Source: a virus. From it: 35,049 nt of DNA. The notes beneath the pieces were generated by a model, which searched no databases, had not been told where the DNA came from, and saw only the letters and a program-made list of their open reading frames with translations. This document shows positions 22,110-30,809 of this stretch, one piece after another. The translations under genes and the position numbers were made by a program. Location: the IMG/VR virus record IMGVR_UViG_3300030118_004387, positions 4,779-39,827 of that record; one strand, given 5' to 3'. Numbering within the stretch: position 1 is the stretch's first letter; each line of letters opens with the position of its first letter.

Positions 22110-22459
22110 TAGTCTTTCCTCTGATCGTCTCTATCTGCTTTAGCTATTTTATCCTTTTGTACCAATTGTGGTACTCCTAACATGGTTTTTAATAAAGTAT
22201 CTTGCCTGATTATCTCATTATCTACACTTCTGACTCTGTCAATCAAGGCAACTAATATACCTTGTTGTGCATCTAATTTAGTTTGTAATCTATCTTCCAT
22301 AGCTTTTAGTTGCTCGTTTACCTTATCATCAACTACATCTATTTTTGACTCCATGCCATCTATAATTCTATTAATAAGTTTCCAAACAAATATTCCAAGA
22401 CCAAGAGCAGCAGCAACAGGGAAACCCAGTTCTGTTATCAATCTTACTATATCGTCCAT
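22109..22459 (-). CDS. Membrane-anchored coiled-coil protein (holin candidate)
   Basis: A 116-residue protein with one N-terminal hydrophobic helix (FPVAAALGLGIFVWKLI, about residues 13-29) and a long coiled coil rich in Asp, Gln and Arg. It sits between the tail-assembly gene and csgF, starting by one-base overlap. Single-pass membrane proteins of this shape are often listed as holins in marine phages; a role tied to the curli-like genes is an alternative. I do not recognise a specific family. Confidence 0.55.
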   Translation of the reverse strand: MDDIVRLITELGFPVAAALGLGIFVWKLINRIIDGMESKIDVVDDKVNEQLKAMEDRLQTKLDAQQGILVALIDRVRSVDNEIIRQDTLLKTMLGVPQLVQKDKIAKADRDDQRKD

Positions 22460-22662
22460 TAGGTTGGTTTAGTCGGAAAGGTAATATCTTCCCATGATGT
22501 TGCATCAGGAAAGTCTGTAGGAATATCTCTTATCTTTTGTCTATAAGTAGCCCACTCTGCCTTTTTTGTATCACTCAATGGCGAGTCAGGTAATTGTGTC
22601 CAATCAGACGCTTGTAACTTTAGCAGTCTTTTATTTTTAAGTGCATCTTGAAAACTAATCAT
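22459..22662 (-). CDS. Tail assembly chaperone-like protein (P31-like)
   Basis: A 67-residue protein whose DWTQLPDSPLSD followed by WATYRQKIRDIP is the signature of the phage tail-fibre or tail assembly chaperone group (phage_tail_APC, P31-like). It follows the tail-tip gene with a four-base overlap, the usual position. It would help fold or assemble receptor-binding tail proteins. Confidence 0.75.
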   Translation of the reverse strand: MISFQDALKNKRLLKLQASDWTQLPDSPLSDTKKAEWATYRQKIRDIPTDFPDATSWEDITFPTKPT

Positions 22663-25622
22663 GCTGCTAATCCTATAACTTGTACCAATGCAAAAGCTAA
22701 TCCTCTTTGTCCTGCACTATTAGTATCTGTATCTTCCATTTGACAGAAGATCGCTACATTATAAGTAGTACTTGGTTTAGCTGTAAAAGAAGATGCAATG
22801 TAAATAGAGGATTGTGCTGCTCTACCTGTAGAAAACAAGAAGGTAGAAACAACATAATCACTTGCAGTATTAGAAGTCATGCTTGAATTATTTTCTCGCA
22901 TAGCCACTGCTGTAGCAATTTCCTCGTCCCCACTATAACTGCCTACAGGTGTTGCACTAAATATAAGTAAATGTGTTCTATTGCCAGAGAAAGCTCCTGT
23001 TGTGAAACTTGATGTTTTTTTAGCACTACCGCCCAATAGTCCACTGCTAGAGGAATTATGATAAGGGGCAGCTCCTAACCAAGTGTTCTCTGCTAACGAA
23101 GATACATTTGATACAGATATGATACTTGACGACATATCAAAGAACCCTGTTCCAATAGAATTAGACAAAGCATGACTTCCTACATTTATGTTAGAGCCTA
23201 ATGCTCCATCTCCAACCTCGCCATCTTTTATTGCATCTGCTCTAACAGAATCAGTGTTTAATTGTGGATGGTCAACTGCGTCATCTTTAATCTGATCTGT
23301 ATCTACAGAGTTATTAGCTAATTGATCTTCCTCTACTGCATTATCTGCTAATTGACCTGTATCTACCTTTGCAAAACTAGCGTTACCTGCAGAAACAAAA
23401 CCAGACGAATGCGTGCCGCCATGATTGATTGCTCTTACCCAAAAATAATAAGTTGTCCCTGCCACTAATCCATCTTGTATTCCAAATTCTGCCTTACTGA
23501 TAGCACTTGGTTCTCCATAAACTGTTTGGACAAGACCTTGAGAATCATTTGTTGGAGCAGTGCTTGATGTTCTTCTATAAACTTTGACTGCTCTTAAATC
23601 TGTATCACTAGGATTAGTCCATGATACTGTAAGACCGAGTGCATTCCCTGATGAAACAGATGCACTTGTAGGACTGTTTGGAGCAGTAGTGGGATAATTA
23701 ATTGTTGTGTCACTAAAAGTAGCAACATCTGAATAAACATTGTCATAGGTAAAATGCCTAACTCTAACATTATAAGTTTGACCAACAGTCACATTTGGAA
23801 TGACTGCTATTGTCTGACCCTTGCCTGATATTTGAGATGTGTATGTAGAGTCAGAATTTAGTTTGTATTGAACCTCAGTTCCTTGTATGGCTTCATTGGC
23901 AGCGTTAGTCCAGACAACTTTTAAATTTACTTTTGGTGTTGCTCCATCAATAGTAGCTGTTTGATTTATAGACCCTGCTGTTGGAGCTGTCACAGTCAAA
24001 GCCCCTGATGTCAAATCACTTCCCTCAGCTTGTATAGTTGAATATTCATTGGTGGCAAAGTCATAAACGCTTGTACTGATTTCTTTCAAATCTAGCTGAC
24101 AAGCAATAAAAGGGTTGTCATCGCCTTCTAAAACCATGTTAACTGCCATTACTTCAAATAACTTATTGCTGAAAGATAATCTTTCGTTAGTGATTTGGAC
24201 ATAATCTGCAGGTTGTAATTGTAAAAATTTTAGTGTCGTTGTTACCCTAATGGTTGTTGTTTCTCTTTGATGTAATAAGGCAATTTTCCCAAGTCTTTGT
24301 GCCATTGTGTTTGATGTAGTGAAAGGTAATCTGACTTCCATAGTTTTTACAAAATTGGCTGAAGTTTCACCACTTGGAGTATCGGCAGATAAGAAAGTTG
24401 AGTTCTGTAATATCGGTGTATCTGTAGGGATAAATTTTTGGTTTTCGTCAGAAAACATTGTTTTAACAGTGTTGTAGAGATCTCCTTGTATGCTTTTCGT
24501 GGTAACTGCAATTGGAGAAAGGCAATCATCATCTGTTATGGTTAAACTTGCTGTCTGATTTGCTCCTGCAAACGCATTAAACTTCCCATTGGAGTAAGTC
24601 ATAGTTCCTGCCATAGAACTTGTTATACCTGCGATTATATCTTCTCTAGTTGCAGCAAAATTTGTGAATCCATTACAGGTATATCTTTGCTCTGTCGTAC
24701 TTCCATCTGCAAGGGTTACAGTTTGCTCACAAGTATTAGCTGCAGCAGCAAAACCTCCTGCATTTGTGGTGTCGTTTATTTCACCTGAAGTAACACCAAC
24801 ACCATAACTTGTATCAGTAAGAATATCTCTTAAAACTAATGCAGGGTTATTTCCTATGACTTTATTTGTACTATCTGTAAAAGCTGTTTCTGAAGTTCTT
24901 GGATCAAAAAGTTTTTTACCTCTCACCTCAAAACTTATATTAGGAACATTAGGTAGTTTTTCTGAATCGTAAACCATTTGCATATAAACATAAGCACAGT
25001 TTTTAAAGATATGTGTGTTAGGCACTGAGGTCGTATTTAGTTGTGCCTGTGCAAAGCCATCAACTGCTGTTTGTGTTCCATCGTGAAAAGTAAATCTTAT
25101 TAATGCCCCAGAACCTAAATTATTTGGGTTATCGGAATTTTCAAAGAAATTAGCTGTTACAGTGTGAACAGTTTCACTATTTATAGATGTTGATGAGGTT
25201 TCAGATCCTAAAGCTAAAGCCTTATCGTTAATAAATACTTTTTGTAGGCTATCTATAGGATGACCTGCTAATACAGTAAATATGTGTAAAACAGAGTTAT
25301 CTGTTCCAGATGTTTCTATTTGAGTAAAAGTTCCACCTATCCTGCATTGACCATAAACAATCTGTCTTGGGGCAGTTGGATTTTTTGTACTAACTTTAGT
25401 CCCAAAGTTGTCGCCTAATCCAGATGGAAGTTTTTTGGCAGTCATCATTGATATGCCTGTAGAAACAAAAGCCATAGTAGCAGCAAAGGCTATAGCTGCC
25501 CCTGCTGATCCCTGTGTAAGACCAAATATTGCGGGAGCAGCTAAACCTCCTGTTCCGCCTGAGGCAACAATTATGCCTACTACTGCTGCTGCTAATATAG
25601 CTGATTTTGCTGCTTTAGCCAT
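22659..25622 (-). CDS. Tail tip/host-specificity protein (J-like)
   Basis: A 987-residue protein at the end of the tail tube, probably contacting the host. A hydrophobic N-terminal stretch (residues 8-60) resembles the membrane-like start of J-type proteins. The phrase PRQIVYGQCRIGGTFT is the conserved J entry motif. Residues about 540-730 form two fibronectin type III-like repeats (VKVYRRTSS, TYYFWVRAIN), then a stretch of short repeats (DNAVEEDQLANNSVDTDQIK) and a beta-rich C-terminus. It is shorter than lambda J (1132). Confidence 0.85.
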   Translation of the reverse strand: MAKAAKSAILAAAVVGIIVASGGTGGLAAPAIFGLTQGSAGAAIAFAATMAFVSTGISMMTAKKLPSGLGDNFGTKVSTKNPTAPRQIVYGQCRIGGTFTQIETSGTDNSVLHIFTVLAGHPIDSLQKVFINDKALALGSETSSTSINSETVHTVTANFFENSDNPNNLGSGALIRFTFHDGTQTAVDGFAQAQLNTTSVPNTHIFKNCAYVYMQMVYDSEKLPNVPNISFEVRGKKLFDPRTSETAFTDSTNKVIGNNPALVLRDILTDTSYGVGVTSGEINDTTNAGGFAAAANTCEQTVTLADGSTTEQRYTCNGFTNFAATREDIIAGITSSMAGTMTYSNGKFNAFAGANQTASLTITDDDCLSPIAVTTKSIQGDLYNTVKTMFSDENQKFIPTDTPILQNSTFLSADTPSGETSANFVKTMEVRLPFTTSNTMAQRLGKIALLHQRETTTIRVTTTLKFLQLQPADYVQITNERLSFSNKLFEVMAVNMVLEGDDNPFIACQLDLKEISTSVYDFATNEYSTIQAEGSDLTSGALTVTAPTAGSINQTATIDGATPKVNLKVVWTNAANEAIQGTEVQYKLNSDSTYTSQISGKGQTIAVIPNVTVGQTYNVRVRHFTYDNVYSDVATFSDTTINYPTTAPNSPTSASVSSGNALGLTVSWTNPSDTDLRAVKVYRRTSSTAPTNDSQGLVQTVYGEPSAISKAEFGIQDGLVAGTTYYFWVRAINHGGTHSSGFVSAGNASFAKVDTGQLADNAVEEDQLANNSVDTDQIKDDAVDHPQLNTDSVRADAIKDGEVGDGALGSNINVGSHALSNSIGTGFFDMSSSIISVSNVSSLAENTWLGAAPYHNSSSSGLLGGSAKKTSSFTTGAFSGNRTHLLIFSATPVGSYSGDEEIATAVAMRENNSSMTSNTASDYVVSTFLFSTGRAAQSSIYIASSFTAKPSTTYNVAIFCQMEDTDTNSAGQRGLAFALVQVIGLAA

Positions 25623-26040
25623 CTATTCTCCATACCTTCTTAGCTACATGATTATCTCGGTATGCGTAACCATAATCTGTAATACAAACAATAAGATTAC
25701 CAGTGCAGACTCCCATCAATTCTTCAAAATTATTTTCACTATCCTCAAGTAAGACAATGTCTCCTGCTGTAATAAATGCTTTATTTAAAGTTGATAAACC
25801 AGCTTTTTTTAGATATTTACTCGCAACCTTATTCAAGGTTTTACCATTCTCCTTGATAAACATTAGAGCTTCTTTTTTATTAGACCAACTTTTTTTAAGA
25901 ATCTGCTCTCCTGTCATGGCTTCTATTGCGTCAATGACTAAAATACAACAATCCCATTTACCCCATTTGAATACATGGTCTTGTCTGTTTTCTAAGAAGT
26001 TAAACAATTGCATTTCCCACTGTGGTAATTTTTTAATCAC
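25615..26040 (-). CDS. NlpC/P60-like tail peptidase (GTA gp14-like)
   Basis: A 141-residue protein that would cut peptidoglycan during DNA entry. The motif FKWGKWDCCILVIDAIEAMTG carries the catalytic Cys of this NlpC/P60-related group; the paired His is probably in the C-terminal DNHVAKKVWRIDG. The start is GTG 26040 overlapping the previous stop, with GGAG upstream; an upstream extension made of Trp and Arg is the previous gene read in another frame. It sits between DUF2163-type and tip genes, as in gene transfer agents. Confidence 0.75.
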   Translation of the reverse strand: MIKKLPQWEMQLFNFLENRQDHVFKWGKWDCCILVIDAIEAMTGEQILKKSWSNKKEALMFIKENGKTLNKVASKYLKKAGLSTLNKAFITAGDIVLLEDSENNFEELMGVCTGNLIVCITDYGYAYRDNHVAKKVWRIDG

Positions 26041-26696
26041 TTCATTACTCCACCAACACCATCGTCTATACCACCAGGTCCACCTGATGATCCTCCGCCC
26101 CCATCTAATGTTCCGCTTGTAGAGGTTGTTCTTCCCCACAGGACTTCTTGATCTGCTAATTTAAGAACTCTATTGAAAGCTGTATCAGTTGTTCCTCCTG
26201 CAACGAACTTCTGTGATTCTTTGTTGTATCGCAGCATAGATGCTTTTTCTAAGTCAATAAGACGATTCTCTGCATTAACTGTGACAGTAGAACCAGTAGT
26301 ATCATCAGAAATGTTCATAGATGTCATTCTTCCTGTAAAAGCATTCATTACTCCTTTTACTTCGTTTGTACCGCCATCTAAAAAACCGAAATGCACGATT
26401 AGCTTTCTATTTTGAAAATTTTCACTTAAGGCATAACTTAAAACTGTTTCGTCCATTCCTGAAAGCGAAACAGTAATTCCATTTGTTTTCATCTCTTTGG
26501 TTTCTTCAAAGCCACTGACTGCCAACAAAGTACCTGCCCCTGTGTAAGTTTCGCTATCTATCGTTATGTCGTCTATACCAGACCAAACCAATATATTGCC
26601 TGAATCAAAGAATGCTTTAACTGCAATGAAAGGAAAAACATTCTCTTCTGATAAAGCACTGACTATTGAAGAATCAAGACCTTGTCTTGTAGCCAT
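26037..26696 (-). CDS. Tail hub protein, DUF2163-like
   Basis: A 219-residue protein of the type found between distal tail and peptidase genes. Typical phrases are FFDSGNILVWSGIDDITIDSETYTG split by turns, and TVNAENRLIDLEKA. A Gly-rich tail (residues 196-216) ends the protein. It has a CAGGAGA ribosome site and no gap to the previous stop. It is predicted to be a baseplate hub/adaptor part. Confidence 0.75.
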   Translation of the reverse strand: MATRQGLDSSIVSALSEENVFPFIAVKAFFDSGNILVWSGIDDITIDSETYTGAGTLLAVSGFEETKEMKTNGITVSLSGMDETVLSYALSENFQNRKLIVHFGFLDGGTNEVKGVMNAFTGRMTSMNISDDTTGSTVTVNAENRLIDLEKASMLRYNKESQKFVAGGTTDTAFNRVLKLADQEVLWGRTTSTSGTLDGGGGSSGGPGGIDDGVGGVMK

Positions 26697-27569
26697 TTAG
26701 ATTTTCTCCTGACAACTAAAGGAAATCCTATATATTGAGTTCCTATCAGCAGACCAACTTATTTGATTGTCAATTAACCTAAAAAGACCTTTGGGTGAAC
26801 TAAATTTGACTAGGTTGTTATCTGCTAAAGCTGATCGTAATTTAGGCTCTACCCCTACTGCAAACTTATTAGCTCCTCCGCCTACTACTGTTTCTGTTGC
26901 TGCCTCAGTCACCAAAAGAAGTTGCACAGGTTGACTTGTGGTAGTTGTTCCGCCTAGAACACCTAAATAATCTCCAACTGCAATAGTCCCTGCAGCAGAG
27001 TTACTTGTAGCTAAAAGCGATAAGCCCTGCGAACCTTTTATGTTCTGTTGAACTTTACAGCCAGAAGTCCCTGTTTCGCCTGTAAGCGTAGAATCTACGA
27101 CAACAACTGTATTGCTTGTTACTGTCGTTATTTTATGTGTTCCGTTGTTTGCCTCGTTGTTTGCTCCTGTCACAACTATGTAGTCGCCTACTATTGCATT
27201 GGCAAATGTAGAAGCTCCTGCAGTTATTGTGCTTCCAGAAAAGGTCAAAGCGACATTGGTGTTAGATATTCTAGCGTTTGCTTTCAAATCATCAGCATCG
27301 TATGTACCTGTGTTAGTTAAAGCGTCTGGATCTGCAAATTTAAAAACATTTGATGTGCCTTTTAATCTTGAAAGAAATGACTGCCAATTTACAGCAGTTG
27401 ATCTATTCATAGGTGGTAATGTCACATCAGCAGACCAAAAAACATTATCAAACTCTTGCGTTTTTTGTTGACCAGAAAAAGGACTAATAGTTTGTCCTAT
27501 CGTTCTTACTAAAGTGAACTCACTTGCTAAAAAATTAGGTGTTGTAGGCATAGTTAGTTCTTTGCTCAT
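26697..27569 (-). CDS. Distal-tail-like protein
   Basis: A 290-residue, strand-rich protein after the tape measure, the place of the distal tail or hub ring. No motif settles the family; the N-terminal FNNVFWSADVTLPP-like stretch (actual EFDNVFWSADVTLPP) and SFLSRLKGTSNVFKF are shared, from memory, by marine phage proteins here. A central Ala/Thr/Val-rich part (about 105-170) looks like an inserted beta domain. It overlaps the tape measure stop by ATGA. Confidence 0.65.
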   Translation of the reverse strand: MSKELTMPTTPNFLASEFTLVRTIGQTISPFSGQQKTQEFDNVFWSADVTLPPMNRSTAVNWQSFLSRLKGTSNVFKFADPDALTNTGTYDADDLKANARISNTNVALTFSGSTITAGASTFANAIVGDYIVVTGANNEANNGTHKITTVTSNTVVVVDSTLTGETGTSGCKVQQNIKGSQGLSLLATSNSAAGTIAVGDYLGVLGGTTTTSQPVQLLLVTEAATETVVGGGANKFAVGVEPKLRSALADNNLVKFSSPKGLFRLIDNQISWSADRNSIYRISFSCQEKI

Positions 27570-29221
27570 CGCATACCTCTTCTAAATGAACCACCCCTCA
27601 TGTTTGCTTCCAAGACTGCAGCTTTAGATACATCTGCTATTTGTGGCAACATCTTGGTTATTTCTGCTTTTACTGTTGGTACTATTCCTGTGCTAAAGCT
27701 AATGTTTTGCACAACAGAAATACCGCCTCCGCCTAAAGCAGATTTAGTGTCAGCATTATTCATTATGTTACCTGCGGAATGCGGAACAAAAAGCTCTGGA
27801 CCTCTTTCCCCAACAAGCATAGGTCTACCATGACTTGCTCTTCCTCCACCTGCTGATCCTGTTCCTCCACCATCTGTAGTTCCCAAACTTGGAAATATCC
27901 CTTTTAATATTGGCTCAACTACTTGCAACCTAATAAATGTAGCAATAATTTCTGACACAATACTTTTTGTGAAATCAGAAAAAGAAGATAAAAGGTCTTT
28001 ACCCTCTAAAAGAGCATCGGCAAAGTCTCTTGAAAGGTTCTGAGCTGCTTCTAAGATTACTGTGTCTAGTTCTCCCATAGCTTTTGTAAATTCTGATGTC
28101 TCTTCTTTGCCCTTATTCATCAATGCAATAAATTTAGGAGAAGCCATAAATTCTTCAAATAAAGCGTCTTGTGCTGCTATCATGTCAAATTCATTTGCTA
28201 AAAGATCTTCTTCCCCTCTTCTAATATCTGCTATGACTTTTCCCCCAAAGCCTTTTTCTCTTTTAAGTTGGTTTGCCTTTAAACTATCTTGAATAAGTTT
28301 TCTTTCAGCCTCAAGAACTCTAATTTGTTCTGTAGGGTTCATAGTCCCTGTTTTATCAAAAAGCGTTTCATTACCTGTTATTGCTCTAACAGTCCTAGCA
28401 ATATTTGATGCAAGATTACCTAATTTATCTGCCATGCCGCCTAGAAAATCTCCTAAACCACCTTCAAACACTGCGTTTTGTAATTCTTTGAAAGCAATAG
28501 TCATATTTGATGTCTTGGTGGATAAGTTATCCATTTTATTTATCATTGCCCCACCAAACTGCTCTTGCATACCATCAATTAACATTTGAACCATAGCTGC
28601 TGCTCCCTCTGCAGTTTGTCCAAACTTAGAAAGCTCTAATCTTGTAACACCTAAAGCATCGGTCAAGATTTTTGTTGCAGGAATACCTCTGTCATCTAAT
28701 TGGTTGATTTCTTCTAAACCTAAACCACCTGCAGCAGACCTTTGTACCAATCTGACCATTGCATTGAAAGCTCCTAATTGATCAATTGAAGTAGAGGCAG
28801 TATCAGCAAAGGTTTGCAACATACCCATGTTCGGTTCTATTCCTGCTCCTTTCAAAGAAATAAATGCTCTAGTTACATCTTCTATCTGGAAAGGTGTAGT
28901 TTGTGCAAAAGTAAGAATACTATTGAATGCAGCGTCTCCTCTTTGAACTGAACCAAACACTTGATTCAAAGAATCTCTCATATCTTCAAATTCAGATCCT
29001 ACTCTTGCTATTCCCTGAACAGCAGCAATTCCACCTAATCCAGCAGCAACAGTTCCCAATAATGGTATTAATGTTTTCGCAGAGCCTATCATTGGCAGAA
29101 AAGCTCCTCTACCCTTTTGTGAGGTTCTTCCTAAACTACCTTCAATGTTACGCAGTTTGGCATTCAGATCTTTGGTATCTGCTTTTATCTCTACAATTAA
29201 TTCGTCAACTGTTTTAGCCAT
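27566..29221 (-). CDS. Tail tape measure protein
   Basis: A 551-residue protein that sets tail length. The N-terminal part is coiled, with hydrophobic segments (LIPLLGTVAAGLGGIAAVQG), followed by a tape-measure domain with QTTPFQIEDVTRAFISLKG and MGMLQTFADTA. The C-terminal Gly/Ser-rich stretch includes SHGRPMLVGERGPELFVP, the phrase typical of these proteins. At about 1.5 angstrom per residue the tail would be roughly 80 nm, short for a siphovirus. It begins by one-base overlap with the frameshifted chaperone stop. Confidence 0.93.
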   Translation of the reverse strand: MAKTVDELIVEIKADTKDLNAKLRNIEGSLGRTSQKGRGAFLPMIGSAKTLIPLLGTVAAGLGGIAAVQGIARVGSEFEDMRDSLNQVFGSVQRGDAAFNSILTFAQTTPFQIEDVTRAFISLKGAGIEPNMGMLQTFADTASTSIDQLGAFNAMVRLVQRSAAGGLGLEEINQLDDRGIPATKILTDALGVTRLELSKFGQTAEGAAAMVQMLIDGMQEQFGGAMINKMDNLSTKTSNMTIAFKELQNAVFEGGLGDFLGGMADKLGNLASNIARTVRAITGNETLFDKTGTMNPTEQIRVLEAERKLIQDSLKANQLKREKGFGGKVIADIRRGEEDLLANEFDMIAAQDALFEEFMASPKFIALMNKGKEETSEFTKAMGELDTVILEAAQNLSRDFADALLEGKDLLSSFSDFTKSIVSEIIATFIRLQVVEPILKGIFPSLGTTDGGGTGSAGGGRASHGRPMLVGERGPELFVPHSAGNIMNNADTKSALGGGGISVVQNISFSTGIVPTVKAEITKMLPQIADVSKAAVLEANMRGGSFRRGMR

Positions 29222-29765
29222 TAGTCAGGGTATAACTCCATAAGTTCTTCCAATTCATTTCTAGACATGGGTTGTTCGGATTCGGCTGCATGAAACTCTT
29301 TGAAGCCTCTAATAGCAGCATACATTTCAATAGGCGATAAATTCCAAAAGTCTTTAGGTCGCATCGCCATAGTGCCAAGACAGATTTGCATGAACCTTGA
29401 CCAACTGATAGCTTCATCAGTTATGCTACTTGCTGAGACTTTCCCTCTTCTTCTCCGTCTGGATCGCTTAAGGTTTGTGCCAGAAGTTTTGCGACTTCTG
29501 TACTAGCAGCAACAATGCCTATGTCACTGATTATCTTACCGACTTTTTTATCATCAAAATCATTACCGCCACCTCTGAGTGCAGCTTTTAGAACTACGAT
29601 AAGTTCTCTTAGCCTTACATCAGCTTGTGCAATACGAGAAGCGAGTTTGAGAATGCCAGAGTCTAGTTCATCTTCTATGCGAACTAGAGCATCAATATTT
29701 AGCCGAGCCTTATAGGTTTCTGAACCTAGAGTGATTTGTATTTCACCCCTTAGTGGATTCGTCAT
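29221..29765 (-). CDS. Tail assembly chaperone, -1 frameshift product (G-T type)
   Basis: The longer, 181-residue product made by a -1 shift at GGGAAAG. Residues 1-109 are shared with the unshifted product; the next 72 come from a frame with no start codon of its own until well inside. That part reads ITDEAISWSRFMQICLG, RPKDFWNLSPIEMYAA and ends ELYPD, matching the GTA rcc01693-type chaperone (TAC_6). The extension ends on the tape measure start. It would coat the tape measure, as lambda gpGT does. A separate small frame at 29214-29417 is a shadow. Confidence 0.85.
29421..29765 (-). CDS. Tail assembly chaperone, unshifted product (GTA gp10-like)
   Basis: A 114-residue protein of the TAC_11/GTA gp10 type, recognised by GEIQITLGSETYKARLN, IEDELDSGILKLA and a small Ala/Leu-rich helix pair. 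It is the counterpart of lambda gpG, made in excess over the shifted form. It ends with a charged EEEGK tail just before the shift site. It overlaps the preceding gene by 23 bases. Confidence 0.82.
   Translation of the reverse strand: MTNPLRGEIQITLGSETYKARLNIDALVRIEDELDSGILKLASRIAQADVRLRELIVVLKAALRGGGNDFDDKKVGKIISDIGIVAASTEVAKLLAQTLSDPDGEEEGKSQQVA
29439..29445 (-). promoter_or_regulatory. Programmed -1 frameshift site GGGAAAG
   Basis: On the minus strand the zero frame reads G GGA AAG, the canonical X XXY YYZ heptamer and the same heptamer as the lambda G/T site. Stepping back one base opens 72 codons of recognisable chaperone sequence; the zero frame stops 16 bases on. No stimulatory stem was identified. 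Confidence 0.85.
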
Positions 29766-29982
29766 TTGACTTTACTCCTGAACTTCCCTTTGGAAGCTCT
29801 AATGTTAAATAAACAAGATCGTCTCTTTCATCTACTTTTGAATCTAAAACTTTGTAAGTTTTGCCATCAACTTCAACTTCTGTGACATCTTTACCTAATT
29901 TATTTGGGGCAGAAAGGACATCTTCATCAAGACTTGCTTGAATAGTGTCCTTGCCCTTTTTAATCTCTACAGTCTTAAACAT
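29743..29982 (-). CDS. Hypothetical protein, 79 residues, between tail tube and chaperone
   Basis: A strand-rich, acidic protein with no recognised family. Its place between the major tail protein and the chaperone suggests a minor tail or tube-end role, but nothing in the sequence proves it. Start one base past the major tail stop. Confidence 0.6.
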   Translation of the reverse strand: MFKTVEIKKGKDTIQASLDEDVLSAPNKLGKDVTEVEVDGKTYKVLDSKVDERDDLVYLTLELPKGSSGVKSNDESTKG

Positions 29983-29983
29983 A

Positions 29984-30388
29984 TTACGCTGCTGAGAATG
30001 TTACTGCCCCACTAGACTCTAGTGTTACAGAATAAGTTGCCTCACCATTGTACTCACCTGCAAACTCTAAAGAAGTTACTTGAAAACTTCCTGTGTAAGT
30101 TCCCAAATCAGGAATAACAAAATCGTAAGTATTAAAAACAGATTCACCAACGGAAGTTCTTAATTGTTGCTCAGATGTGCTGTCCGTGAAAACACCAGAC
30201 CCACTGATGGTCAATGATTGTATTCCACCTTGAGCTAAAAGAGTTCTTTTGTTGGAAGAATCCTTGTTGGTTACATCAACCATTTCGTCATTCAAAGTAA
30301 TAGAAGAAGATCTCAAGCCACCTACTGTAACTTTTGATCCACTCACTGTTGCTTTAATGAGAACTGCTGAACCTTTCTGTGCTGCCAT
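29984..30388 (-). CDS. Major tail (tube) protein
   Basis: A 134-residue beta-rich protein of the TP901-1 major tail type: KGSAVLIKATVSGSKVTVGG, then LRSSSITLNDEMVDVTNKDS, and a C-terminal EATYSVTLESSGAVTFS. It has a strong AGGAGA ribosome site, as expected for an abundant protein. It follows the tail terminator and precedes the chaperones, the standard order. It would polymerise into the tail tube. Confidence 0.85.
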   Translation of the reverse strand: MAAQKGSAVLIKATVSGSKVTVGGLRSSSITLNDEMVDVTNKDSSNKRTLLAQGGIQSLTISGSGVFTDSTSEQQLRTSVGESVFNTYDFVIPDLGTYTGSFQVTSLEFAGEYNGEATYSVTLESSGAVTFSAA

Positions 30389-30401
30389 AATTTATCTCCT
30401 A

Positions 30402-30809
30402 TTATGAAGTTCCTAAAATTATTGCACGGAATCGCATGACACCATGTCTGGTAATCCCATCTGGGTCTTTTAGTATATCACTAAATTCAAACCTTAAATT
30501 AACAAGATTGAATCCTGTAACACTTAGACTACTATTGTGAAGTAGAGTGTGAATTCTGTCCATAATATTTTTTGTTTCCTTTGCCCCTGCGTATTGTGAC
30601 CAAACATGAATGGTCATCGTGAACTCGCCACCATCAAGATCTTTTGTGTCGTATTCAATAGCTGTATCGTCTGCTATCTCTACAAAGGGATAAGAAGCTG
30701 TCTCTACGACTTCATCGTAAACACCTGCTCCAAGCGTTGATGTAAGGTTACTATCGCTGTTCAGGGTTGAATAAATAGCTGTTTGTAAGGCAAATTGTCC
30801 TATGCTCAT
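30402..30809 (-). CDS. Tail terminator protein (DUF3168)
   Basis: A 135-residue protein with the DUF3168 pattern: FALQTAIYSTLNSDSNLTST, then YPFVEIADDTAIEYDTKD, TMTIHVWSQYAG and the closing LRFEFSDILKDPDGITRHG. It caps the tail tube and joins it to the head. Start overlaps the gp10-like stop (ATGA). Confidence 0.85.
   Translation of the reverse strand: MSIGQFALQTAIYSTLNSDSNLTSTLGAGVYDEVVETASYPFVEIADDTAIEYDTKDLDGGEFTMTIHVWSQYAGAKETKNIMDRIHTLLHNSSLSVTGFNLVNLRFEFSDILKDPDGITRHGVMRFRAIILGTS

Noticed and set aside
23270-23370. Short repeats in the tail tip gene as a possible CRISPR or DNA repeat
   Set aside because: The repeats are of protein type (DxA/V-DxxQL units) with varying codons, not conserved DNA repeats with spacers.
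26041-26139. Trp/Arg-rich N-terminal extension of the NlpC/P60-like protein
   Set aside because: It is the Gly-rich end of the previous gene read in another frame; GTG 26040 has a ribosome site and overlaps the stop.
29214-29417. A 67-residue minus-strand reading frame between chaperone and tape measure
   Set aside because: Its product looks random and Cys/Trp-rich, while the adjacent -1 frame over the same bases reads as a chaperone domain reached by the GGGAAAG shift.
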